15,317 nucleotides of DNA, from contig JAILAS010000085.1 in assembly GCA_024681495.1 (NCBI GenBank), positions 1 to 15,317 on the forward strand. Direction: 5' to 3'. The DNA comes from Eubacterium sp. GTDB lineage: Bacteria > Bacillota > Clostridia > Lachnospirales > Lachnospiraceae. Below the pieces are notes generated by a model, which did not search any database, was not told the DNA's origin, and was given only the letters and a program-made list of their open reading frames with translations. The translations under genes were made by a program, and so were the position numbers. The first letter of the stretch is position 1. Each line of letters begins with the position of its first letter. This document shows positions 1 to 6,313 of this stretch, piece by piece.

Positions 1-947
1 AGAAGATGTACGAGTTTACTCCGGGGCTGGCCCACCAGATTGTGGACAACAGGCTCGATAAGGACGGGGAGCTCGCCCAAATCTTCTACAAGATGATCGC
101 CGACTATAAGGAGAACGGCACCACGCACATGAACTTCAACGTGGGCGATATGGTCTGCCAGTGCGAGATCTCCGAGTTCACCATAAACAGGGGAGGCAAG
201 CCGCAGGGCTACCTCTTCGACACCCGCGACATCACCGAGGAGCAGCACGTGCTCGAGGTCATGCAGGACTATAACGAGTCGCTTAACACCGAGGTGGCTC
301 AAAAGACCGAGAACATCAAGAACATTCAGGAGAAGGTGGTGCTCGGACTCGCCGACATGGTCGACAACCGGGACAACAACACCGGCGGTCACGTAAAGAG
401 GACCAGCGACATCATAAGGATCGTCGTGGATGAGATAAGAAAACAGGGAGTGTACGACATTGGCGACGAGTTCGCATCCGACATCGTCAGGGCCGCGCCT
501 ATGCACGACCTGGGTAAGATAACGATAGAGAACGCCATCCTGTGCAAGCCCGGGAAGCTCACGGACGACGAGTATGCCATCATGAAGACGCACTCGGCCA
601 AGAGCGGCGAATTCGTGCACATTATCCTGGACGGCGTGGAGGAGGACCACTTCGTGACAGTGGCCTTCAATGTGGCGCGATTCCACCACGAGCGGTGGGA
701 CGGTAGGGGCTATCCCGACGGTCTGGTCGGCGAGATGATTCCGCTCGAGGCGAGGATTATGGCCATTGCCGACGTGTACGACGCCCTGGTTTCCGAGCGC
801 TGCTACAAGAAGCCGATGAGCTTCGAGAAGGCAGCTACCATCATGGAAGAGGGCATGGGAAGCCAGTTCGATCCCAACATGCTTTCAGTGTTCATGGGCT
901 GCAGGACCCGGCTGGAGGAGTATTATGCAGCTACCCGGAAGGGGTAG
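1..947 (+). CDS. HD-GYP domain signalling protein (probable cyclic-di-GMP phosphodiesterase), 5'-truncated by the window edge
   Basis: The reading frame is open to the left edge. The first in-frame ATG is at 6, with too little upstream sequence to show a ribosome site, so the gene probably begins outside the window. Residues are numbered from that ATG. Residues 1-80 look like the end of a PAS-type sensor domain (GYLFDTRDITEEQ near 68-80). A charged coiled-coil-like linker follows at about 80-112, then an HD-GYP domain to the end. The metal and active-site signatures are intact: H129 in GGH, H167-D168 in MHDLGK, and HHERWDGRGYP at 227-237. Active members of this family hydrolyse cyclic di-GMP in the cytoplasm. 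Full-length relatives often carry N-terminal membrane or PAS sensor domains, and that part is not visible here. The domain call is firm; the substrate is inferred from the family. Confidence 0.9.
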   Translation, partial: KMYEFTPGLAHQIVDNRLDKDGELAQIFYKMIADYKENGTTHMNFNVGDMVCQCEISEFTINRGGKPQGYLFDTRDITEEQHVLEVMQDYNESLNTEVAQKTENIKNIQEKVVLGLADMVDNRDNNTGGHVKRTSDIIRIVVDEIRKQGVYDIGDEFASDIVRAAPMHDLGKITIENAILCKPGKLTDDEYAIMKTHSAKSGEFVHIILDGVEEDHFVTVAFNVARFHHERWDGRGYPDGLVGEMIPLEARIMAIADVYDALVSERCYKKPMSFEKAATIMEEGMGSQFDPNMLSVFMGCRTRLEEYYAATRKG

Positions 948-996
948 GGGATAGAGAAGAATTGCGGCTGCCCGGAAGGGCGGGGGATATAAAAAC

Positions 997-1030
997 GGTG
1001 ACCGCTTCCGGAGAAGCGATCACCTTTTTT
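997..1030. terminator. Hairpin terminator shared by two convergent genes
   Basis: The arms 997-1008 and 1013-1024 form an 11-pair stem with one C-A mismatch (1002/1019) and a four-base loop (CGGA). Six T follow directly at 1025-1030 on the + strand, serving the HD-GYP gene. Five A at 991-995 give a T-run on the other strand, one base beyond the stem, so the same hairpin can stop the radical SAM gene that ends at 1051. Classic rho-independent form. Confidence 0.88.
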
Positions 1031-1050
1031 GCCTGTGGGTTTTATGTAAA

Positions 1051-1917
1051 CTACATATTGGTGTAGTGACGCACCTTGAAGGTGTTCCTCTCGAGAGCGT
1101 CGTCGATCTGCTTGATCATCGATGCCCTGCCCGAGTTGAAGGTGCCGCGTATGTTTACATAATTCGATACGTGGTTCGAGCGGAAGACGCAGCCTTCGTT
1201 GTCGATGCTGTCGATGAGGAGCTTGGTCTCCTCGAGGATGAGCTTGGGGTCCGGCATGGCGAACTGCCCGGCCTTCGTTTCCTCGTACAGCCTGGTGCCG
1301 GGGATGATGTTGAGAGTCATCTCTCCGACGTAGTCCGGCTTCATAAGGCTCACGGCCTTTCCGGTCTCCACGGCGTGCTCCTTCCAGAGCTCCTCGCCCC
1401 CCAATCCTGAGAGGATGGTAACGGAGAGGGTAAACCCGGCGGCCTTCGCCTTGCGCCCCGCTTCGACGATTTCCGCAGAGGTGTGGCCCTTATTCACCCG
1501 CTTAAGTATGGTGTCGCTTCCGGACTCGAGGCCCATGTACAGCATCTCCAGCCCGTGCTCGCGGATGAGGCTGAGCTCCTCGGGCGTCTTGAGCAGCAGG
1601 CTCCTGGGGGTGGCGTAGCTGGTGATTCGCTCGCACTCGGGGAAGAGCTCGCGGATGGTGTCCAGAATGGTCACCAGGTCCTCTGTCTTATAGATGAGCG
1701 CGTCGCCGTCCGCCAGAAACATCCTGTCCACGTAGTTGTACAGGAGCCTGGCCTCGTTGAGGTCGGCGAGCACCTGGTCGAGCGTGTGGATGTGGAACTG
1801 CTTGTCCTTATACATGTTGCAGAATGTGCAGCCGTTGTGGCTGCAGCCCACCGTTATCTGCACAATGAGGCTGTAGGCCTCCGAGGGCGGGCGATATATG
1901 GTTCCTTCGTATAACAT
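1051..1917 (-). CDS. Radical SAM protein of unknown substrate (COG1032-like)
   Basis: A 288-residue cytoplasmic protein starting MLYEGTIYRPPSEA. This start is chosen because AGGAG (1924-1928) lies six bases before it; the open frame continues 21 codons upstream but without a ribosome site. C25, C30 and C33 (GCSHNGCTFC) should hold the 4Fe-4S cluster that splits S-adenosylmethionine. The spacing is Cx4Cx2C rather than the textbook Cx3Cx2C. A SAM-binding GLESGSD stretch follows near 131-137. A C-terminal FRSNHVSNY segment is typical of a broad, uncharacterised clostridial radical SAM family. There is no B12-binding domain and no second cysteine cluster, so a methylthiotransferase is unlikely. 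The gene is transcribed alone from a promoter at 1952-1980 and ends at the shared terminator, so context gives no hint of a partner. Reaction unknown. Confidence 0.85.
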   Translation of the reverse strand: MLYEGTIYRPPSEAYSLIVQITVGCSHNGCTFCNMYKDKQFHIHTLDQVLADLNEARLLYNYVDRMFLADGDALIYKTEDLVTILDTIRELFPECERITSYATPRSLLLKTPEELSLIREHGLEMLYMGLESGSDTILKRVNKGHTSAEIVEAGRKAKAAGFTLSVTILSGLGGEELWKEHAVETGKAVSLMKPDYVGEMTLNIIPGTRLYEETKAGQFAMPDPKLILEETKLLIDSIDNEGCVFRSNHVSNYVNIRGTFNSGRASMIKQIDDALERNTFKVRHYTNM

Positions 1918-1923
1918 ATTGAT

Positions 1924-1928
1924 CTCCT
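1924..1928 (-). promoter_or_regulatory. Ribosome binding site that fixes the radical SAM start
   Basis: AGGAG on the - strand with a six-base spacer to the ATG at 1915-1917. It rules out the longer open frame that begins at 1980. Confidence 0.8.
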
Positions 1929-1951
1929 GTTTTTGACAAAAACTATCACAT

Positions 1952-1980
1952 ATTGTATAACGACTCACCCAAAAAGACAA
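1952..1980 (-). promoter_or_regulatory. Sigma-A-type promoter for the radical SAM gene
   Basis: On the - strand TTGTCT (1975-1980) is followed after exactly 17 bases by TACAAT (1952-1957). This predicts a start near 1945 and a leader of roughly 28 bases. Four of six bases fit in the -35 box and five of six in the -10 box. Confidence 0.6.
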
Positions 1981-2004
1981 CAGTGGACGTTGGATAATAA
2001 GATG

Positions 2005-2032
2005 TTGAGGCAGGCCGGAATCGTGTTATCAT
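2005..2032 (+). promoter_or_regulatory. Candidate promoter for the TraX-family gene
   Basis: TTGAGG (2005-2010), a 16-base spacer and TATCAT (2027-2032), with the start codon 26 bases further on. The predicted leader is about 19 bases and contains a GGAGG-like ribosome site. Confidence 0.45.
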
Positions 2033-2057
2033 ACTGTGAGGGGGAGTTGGAGGGTAA

Positions 2058-2825
2058 ATGAGCATAAAAAAGTTTAAAGTGAATGCGGGCAGGTTCCCGC
2101 AGACAATGATAAAAATCGTGGCCATAGTAACCATGCTAATTGACCACATTGGGGCGTGCGTGCTGGAGGCGATGATTAGGAACGGATACGCTTTGGGCGA
2201 CCTGTACCATATCGCGCGATACATCGGGCGGATCTCGTTTCCGCTGTTCGTGCTTATGCTGGCCGAGGGGGCGTTCTACACGTCGGACCGGATGAAGTAC
2301 CTTAAGAACCTTCTGATTTTCGCAGTCATCTCGGAGATTCCATTCGACATGGCTTTGGAACTGTACAAGCAGTCCGGAGATATCCCGACCGGAGGGAATG
2401 TACTGGCATACGTTCTCGAATTCAGCCATCAAAACGTGTTCTTTACGCTGGCCCTGGGACTTATCGCCATTATGCTGATAGACAGGGGAAAGCTGTGGGC
2501 GTTCCTGGGGCCGGTGGTCATCGCCGGACTGGCGAGCCTTTTGAATACCGATTACGGCGCCTGGGGCGTGGTGTGCATATGCGTTGCGTATGTCCTCATG
2601 GTGTACGTGGAGTCAGACAGAGTCGTTATCTACATGGCTATAGTTCTGGTGCTGACTGCTATGAGTGCCGTGGAGGGGTACAGTTTGCTGGGGTTGATCT
2701 CCGTTTTCCTCTACAACGGTCAACGCGGCGCCATCAAAGGCCGCCTCAAGTGGCTTTTCTACGCCTTCTACCCTCTGCACTTAGCCGTGCTGGCGGCCAT
2801 AAAGATAGCGTTGTTCGTGGTGTGA
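2058..2825 (+). CDS. TraX-family integral membrane protein (acetyltransferase-like)
   Basis: A 255-residue multi-pass membrane protein. Family hallmarks are visible in order: IKIVAIVTMLIDHIGA near 18-33, an ISFPLFVLMLAEG segment near 58-70, SEIPFDMAL near 94-102, NVFFTLALG near 125-133, LLGLISVFLYNGQRG near 214-228, and a C-terminal WLFYAFYPLHL. TraX was named from the F plasmid, where it N-acetylates the pilin subunit. The family is common in Firmicutes chromosomes without conjugation genes, and there its substrate is not known. No conjugation gene is nearby, so a role in modifying a surface molecule is only inference. The start has a GGAGG-like site (GTTGGAGGGTAA) just upstream. The gene stands alone, divergent from the radical SAM gene and convergent with the HdeD-like gene. 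Confidence 0.88.
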   Translation: MSIKKFKVNAGRFPQTMIKIVAIVTMLIDHIGACVLEAMIRNGYALGDLYHIARYIGRISFPLFVLMLAEGAFYTSDRMKYLKNLLIFAVISEIPFDMALELYKQSGDIPTGGNVLAYVLEFSHQNVFFTLALGLIAIMLIDRGKLWAFLGPVVIAGLASLLNTDYGAWGVVCICVAYVLMVYVESDRVVIYMAIVLVLTAMSAVEGYSLLGLISVFLYNGQRGAIKGRLKWLFYAFYPLHLAVLAAIKIALFVV

Positions 2826-2864
2826 GCAGGTGGCGTGCCCATTCCGCTTTCCGAAACTCCACAA

Positions 2865-2894
2865 GAAAAAAGAAGCTCCATCAAGGAGCTTCTT
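2865..2894. terminator. Hairpin terminator overlapping the end of the HdeD-like gene
   Basis: A perfect ten-pair stem (2870-2879 with 2885-2894) closes a five-base loop. On the - strand it is followed by a T-rich run (complement of 2865-2871), the classic form for ending the HdeD-like gene. The ascending arm lies within that gene's last codons and the stop codon falls in the loop and arm region. On the + strand the stem is followed by CGTTGTTTT, a weaker T-tract that may also stop TraX transcription. Confidence 0.82.
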
Positions 2895-3525
2895 CGTTGT
2901 TTTCTGCGGGTGTTTCGATCTCGCGGAACTCAGCGTCTATCGCGTTCATGTTCTTTTCGCGCTCAATCTCTGCGGCCTCGGCTTCCTTGCGGAACCTTGA
3001 CGCGGCCCGGTTCGCCGTAAAGACCATGACCAGGTCTGTCGCGCCGTCGAAAACCAGGAAGATTCCCACCAGCATAAGGCTGATTGTGACAATCTGGAAT
3101 GCGTGGCAGACGCAGATGATTCCGAGAATCAGGCAGATGACGCCGATGAGCACGAAGCGCATCCAGCTGTCGTAGTTGTGCCCCTTTGCCTCGGCAGCGA
3201 TGGAAAAGTCGTTTATCGCATCCACAATCAGGAGCACTCCGATAAAGACGGGCAGCAGGCTGGCCGCGCCCTCGGGACTGGTGATGAGCCATAAGCCCAG
3301 GAATGCGATGATCAGGCTGACGATAGTCAGAAAGTAGCTGCGCGACTCGGCCATAAATCCGGCGACGGCGCCTACGCCGCCAATCAGCAGGAGCACCACT
3401 CCCACGGCAATGACCGCATACGTAACCGTCTCGGCCGGAAACATTATGAGCAGCACACCCAACGCGATGGTAAGAAGCGCCGTCATTACGGTGCCAAGTT
3501 TGATTTGAACTAAGAATTCTTTCAT
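2881..3525 (-). CDS. HdeD/DUF308-family six-helix membrane protein
   Basis: A 214-residue protein starting MKEFLVQIKLG. The start is set by GGGAGGAA (3531-3538) five bases upstream; the frame is open for 24 more codons, but these have no ribosome site and run across the promoter. Six hydrophobic helices lie at roughly 12-30, 35-57, 64-81, 86-107, 120-138 and 145-166, arranged as the two-helix repeats typical of DUF308. A charged, glutamate-rich cytoplasmic tail of about 40 residues follows. The family is named after HdeD of E. coli, an acid-resistance membrane protein; in Firmicutes its members have no established role. It is transcribed divergently from the alarmone synthetase gene, which would fit a stress link, but that is inference. 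Confidence 0.85.
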   Translation of the reverse strand: MKEFLVQIKLGTVMTALLTIALGVLLIMFPAETVTYAVIAVGVVLLLIGGVGAVAGFMAESRSYFLTIVSLIIAFLGLWLITSPEGAASLLPVFIGVLLIVDAINDFSIAAEAKGHNYDSWMRFVLIGVICLILGIICVCHAFQIVTISLMLVGIFLVFDGATDLVMVFTANRAASRFRKEAEAAEIEREKNMNAIDAEFREIETPAENNEEAP

Positions 3526-3530
3526 AAGAC

Positions 3531-3538
3531 TTCCTCCC
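3531..3538 (-). promoter_or_regulatory. Ribosome binding site that fixes the HdeD-like start
   Basis: GGGAGGAA on the - strand, five bases before the ATG at 3523-3525. It decides against the longer open frame starting at 3597. Confidence 0.8.
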
Positions 3539-3556
3539 ACTTTATTACTGTTACAC

Positions 3557-3585
3557 ATTATAACACCGATGGCCGAGGTTGTCCT
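3557..3585 (-). promoter_or_regulatory. Sigma-A-type promoter for the HdeD-like gene
   Basis: A perfect TATAAT on the - strand (3557-3562) lies 17 bases from AGGACA (3580-3585), which matches four of six consensus positions. The predicted leader is about 25 bases. Confidence 0.6.
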
Positions 3586-3613
3586 TGATTTCATCACAAT
3601 TATCGGCTACCAT
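3585..3613 (+). promoter_or_regulatory. Weak candidate promoter for the small alarmone synthetase
   Basis: TTGATT (3585-3590), 17 bases, TACCAT (3608-3613). A second possible -10 is TATGAT at 3617-3622, without a good -35. The -35 box abuts that of the opposing HdeD-like promoter, so polymerases may compete for the site. Low confidence because the matches are modest. Confidence 0.3.
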
Positions 3614-3670
3614 GGTTATGATTTTAACTCAGTCGGAACGGCTAATGAATTTGCCCCGGAAGGGATTGAG

Positions 3671-4294
3671 ATGACTTCTGAAGAGAAGGTCTACGGACCA
3701 TACACGCAGGCGCTGGAGAAGGTGCGGGAAGATATTGTCGGCCGGATCAACGCGTGCTGCGAAAAGGAAAAACTTAATACAGGGAACAAGGTGGTCGAGC
3801 ACATCGAGAGCAGGATTAAGGACCCGGAGTCCATGGCCGAGAAGTGCCGCAGGAAGGGCCTCGAGGAGACGCCGAAAAATGCGCTCCGTGAGATTCGTGA
3901 CTCGGTGGGTGTGCGCATTGTCTGCGACTTCATTGACGACATCTACCTGAACGTGGATTACATACGCGAGTTTCAGGGGTGCCGCGTGGTCGAGGAGAAG
4001 GACTACATCCGCGGCGCGAAGCCGAACGGATACCGTTCCTACCATATGATATTAGAGCTCATCGAGCCGTTCGAGGACGTGGACGGCAACATGCCGGGCC
4101 GGTGGTTCGTGGAGGTACAGCTTCGCACCATCGCCATGGACACCTGGGCGGCGCTCGAGCACGAGATGAAGTATAAGACAGAGGTGAAGAACCAGAATCT
4201 TATCGAGAGCGAGCTGAAGAGGTGCGCCGACGAGCTGGCGTCCTGCGACGTATCGCTCCAGACCATACGAAACCTCATTAGGGAAGGAAACTGA
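3671..4294 (+). CDS. Small alarmone synthetase, GTP pyrophosphokinase (RelQ/YjbM type)
   Basis: A 207-residue cytoplasmic enzyme consisting of a lone RelA/SpoT synthetase domain; there is no HD hydrolase and no TGS or ACT domain. It should transfer pyrophosphate from ATP to GTP or GDP, making (p)ppGpp. Diagnostic motifs are HIESRIKDPESMAEK (44-58), catalytic D77 in DSVGVRIV, KPNGYRSYH (117-125) that stacks on the acceptor nucleotide, and E148 in VEVQLRT followed by DTWAALEHEMKYK. The start at 3671 follows GGAAGGGA (3658-3665) by five bases. The frame is open 34 codons further upstream, but those codons run through the promoter region and have no ribosome site. RelQ-type proteins form tetramers whose activity is modulated by (p)ppGpp. 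Activity is likely, since every key residue is present. The gene is followed by an imperfect hairpin. Confidence 0.93.
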   Translation: MTSEEKVYGPYTQALEKVREDIVGRINACCEKEKLNTGNKVVEHIESRIKDPESMAEKCRRKGLEETPKNALREIRDSVGVRIVCDFIDDIYLNVDYIREFQGCRVVEEKDYIRGAKPNGYRSYHMILELIEPFEDVDGNMPGRWFVEVQLRTIAMDTWAALEHEMKYKTEVKNQNLIESELKRCADELASCDVSLQTIRNLIREGN

Positions 4295-4305
4295 CCCGTC
4301 TGCTC

Positions 4306-4359
4306 GGCGGAGTTGGGAGAAATCTTTCGCTTTAGGAAATTGATTTTTTCTCCTCCGTC
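4306..4359 (+). repeat. Imperfect inverted repeat between the alarmone synthetase and the response regulator
   Basis: GGCGGAG (4306-4312) plus GAGAAA (4317-4322) can pair with TTTCTC (4347-4352) plus CTCCGTC (4353-4359). This gives 13 pairs, including one G-T, with a four-base bulge and a 24-base loop. T6 (4344-4349) sits at the loop end of the descending arm, not after the stem, so it is a poor match to an intrinsic terminator. It may be a leaky terminator, an operator or chance. Confidence 0.35.
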
Positions 4360-4378
4360 AGCGTTCGGAAAAGTATTG

Positions 4379-4384
4379 TATAAT
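4379..4384 (+). promoter_or_regulatory. Candidate -10 element for the two-component operon
   Basis: A perfect TATAAT lies 16 bases before the ATG at 4401. No good -35 box is seen 16-18 bases upstream (the best is CCGTCA at 4355-4360). A start near 4391 would leave a leader of only about ten bases, with the AAGGAA ribosome-site-like run in the discriminator. Confidence 0.45.
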
Positions 4385-4400
4385 AAGGAAATATTAGTAT

Positions 4401-5075
4401 ATGAAGATATTGGTAGCAGAAGATGAAGAGGGAATGCAGTACGCCATAACCACGGCGCTGCACATGTCCGGTTACGAGACGGACAGCGCCCTGAACGGGC
4501 TTGAGGCCGTCGAGATGGCCTCTAAAAACGCATATGACTGCATGCTCTTCGACGTGATGATGCCGCAGATGGACGGCATTGAGGCCCTGAAGAAAATCAG
4601 GGCGTCGGGCAACGTCTGCCCGGTAATTATGTTAACTGCGAAGTCCCAGGTGGACGACAGGGTCATCGGGCTCGACGCGGGCGCGGACGACTATCTGTCC
4701 AAGCCATTTTCCATGAAGGAACTCATCGCCAGGGTGCGCTCGCAGCTCCGTCGGAGCGATAAGGCGTACACGCCCAGGAAGCTCAGCATCGGAAACATAA
4801 CGCTCGACCTCGAGCAGCAGGAGCTGTCTTCCGAGAACGGTATCCGCCTGGCGAAGAAGGAGACCAGGTTGCTGGAGTATCTTATCCTCAACCGCGATAA
4901 AACCCTATCCACCGATGAGATCTACGCCCACGTGTGGGACGACGAGCCCGAGATTGAGAAGGATGTGGTCTGGGTCTACATCTCGTACCTCCGCCAGAAG
5001 CTCATCTCGGTTAACGCGAACGTGGCTATTGTCGGCGAGCAGGGGGCAGACTACTCCATAACAGAGGCGATTTAA
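4401..5075 (+). CDS. OmpR/PhoB-type response regulator
   Basis: A 224-residue DNA-binding regulator. The receiver domain (about 1-118) has the acidic pair E7-D8, phospho-acceptor D51 (FDVMMPQMDG), T79 and K101, all in canonical places. The C-terminal winged helix (about 128-222) carries the family signature ETRLLEYLILNRDKTLSTDEIYAHVW followed by VWVYISYLRQKL, which I give only as the conserved pieces KETRLLEYL and VYISYLRQKL. It is the partner of the histidine kinase two bases downstream. Phosphorylation should drive dimerisation and binding to target promoters, possibly its own. The ribosome site is weak (AAGGAA, about 11 bases before the ATG). The signal and targets are not evident from the sequence. 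Confidence 0.93.
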   Translation: MKILVAEDEEGMQYAITTALHMSGYETDSALNGLEAVEMASKNAYDCMLFDVMMPQMDGIEALKKIRASGNVCPVIMLTAKSQVDDRVIGLDAGADDYLSKPFSMKELIARVRSQLRRSDKAYTPRKLSIGNITLDLEQQELSSENGIRLAKKETRLLEYLILNRDKTLSTDEIYAHVWDDEPEIEKDVVWVYISYLRQKLISVNANVAIVGEQGADYSITEAI

Positions 5076-5077
5076 TT

Positions 5078-6313
5078 ATGATAGGAAAACTCCAGAGAAG
5101 GCTGGTGCTTATCACCACCGGCGTCATATTCATCATATTGTTCGCGGTACTGGGTCTGAGCGCCTACCTGACTTTCTACACGACCTACGTCAGGGAGATG
5201 CAGATCCTGAACTATCTCTGTGAGAACGAGGGCACGCTCCCCAGCGATTACAAGGACATCGACGTGAGCGACTTCGACACCAATATTCGCCTGGAGAGCT
5301 TCTTCCAGCTGCGGTACTTCAGCGTTACCGTGGGTTCCGACGGTGAGACCGTCAATGTGGATCTCTCCAACATCGTCTCCATCGACAACGACGAGGCCGA
5401 GACCATGTCGCAGTCCGTTTATATGAACGGCTGGGAGCAGGGCTATTACGACTACGACGGCGTGAGGTATGTCTACAGCACCAGGGAGAACGAGGACGGA
5501 TCGCTCCTGGTGGTCTTCCTCGACGATTCGTATCTGTTCGAGTCTGCCATGGACACGTTCAAGTTTGCGGTGTACATTGCCGTGGGCACCATCATTGTTT
5601 TCATGTTCGTAATCACGGCGCTCTCGAGGAGAGCCCTCGCGCCCATAATCCGCAACATGGAGAACCAAAAGCAGTTTATAACCAACGCCGGTCACGAGCT
5701 TAAGACACCCGTGGCCGTAATATCCGCGAACGCCGAGGTGCTCGAGATGGTCAACGGAAAGAGCGAGGCGACGGATAACATATTGAGCCAGAGTGAGCGG
5801 CTCACCGGCCTGATTGACGACCTCATTGCGCTCGCGCGCGTGGGCGAGACCAGGGACCTTCGGCTCGAGCCCATAGATTGCTCGCCGCTGGCCGAGGACG
5901 TGGTCAAGTCCTTCGAGAACGTGGCGGCCCGCGCGGGTAAGACTCTCAGCAGGGAAATAGAAAGGGACGTCGTGATAAACACGGACAGCCATGCCGTGCG
6001 CGAACTCATGAACATTCTGGTCGACAATGCGGTGAAATACTGCGATGACGGCGGTGAGATACACGTCGAGCTGGGGAAGAGGACCCGCACCAAGGGCATG
6101 AAGCTTACGGTCTCCAACACGTATGCGGACGGGGAGGGCGTGGACTACTCCAAGTTCTTCCAGCGGTTCTACAGGGCCGACGTGTCGCACAACAGCTCCA
6201 CCAGCGGGTACGGCATCGGGCTCTCCATGGCCACTGAGCTGGTAAAATCCTTCAAGGGGAAGATAACTGTGGACTATCATAAGGGAATGGTCCGCTTTAC
6301 GGTGACAGTATGA
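5078..6313 (+). CDS. Membrane sensor histidine kinase (HisKA/HATPase type, no HAMP domain)
   Basis: A 411-residue protein. TM1 is at about 9-31, an acidic extracytoplasmic sensor region at about 32-160, and TM2 at about 163-182. The dimerisation helix with phospho-acceptor H206 (NAGHELKTP) begins only some 20 residues after TM2, so there is no room for a HAMP relay. The ATP-binding domain shows the N-box around N317 (ILVDNAVKY), FFQRFYRAD and a glycine box GYGIGL at 377-382. The first glycine box is atypical: N347 (VSNT) stands where most kinases have the adenine-binding Asp. This variant is familiar in Firmicutes kinases and need not abolish activity. It starts two bases after the regulator stop and overlaps the next start by four bases (ATGA), so the three products are probably made in a fixed ratio. 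Confidence 0.92.
   Translation: MIGKLQRRLVLITTGVIFIILFAVLGLSAYLTFYTTYVREMQILNYLCENEGTLPSDYKDIDVSDFDTNIRLESFFQLRYFSVTVGSDGETVNVDLSNIVSIDNDEAETMSQSVYMNGWEQGYYDYDGVRYVYSTRENEDGSLLVVFLDDSYLFESAMDTFKFAVYIAVGTIIVFMFVITALSRRALAPIIRNMENQKQFITNAGHELKTPVAVISANAEVLEMVNGKSEATDNILSQSERLTGLIDDLIALARVGETRDLRLEPIDCSPLAEDVVKSFENVAARAGKTLSREIERDVVINTDSHAVRELMNILVDNAVKYCDDGGEIHVELGKRTRTKGMKLTVSNTYADGEGVDYSKFFQRFYRADVSHNSSTSGYGIGLSMATELVKSFKGKITVDYHKGMVRFTVTV

Noticed and set aside
2495..3175. A 226-codon + strand frame bridging the TraX and HdeD-like genes
   Set aside because: It is out of frame with TraX, Arg/Ser-rich, crosses the terminator hairpin and is antisense to the HdeD-like gene.
3569..3670. An upstream in-frame extension of the alarmone synthetase starting at 3569
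   Set aside because: It crosses the promoter region and has no ribosome site, and the extra residues lie outside the RelA/SpoT domain. GGAAGGGA before 3671 supports the shorter start.
5072..6280. A 402-codon open frame on the - strand opposite the histidine kinase
   Set aside because: It lies fully antisense to a gene with clear kinase motifs, and its product has the same His/Val/Leu-rich composition as other mirror frames.
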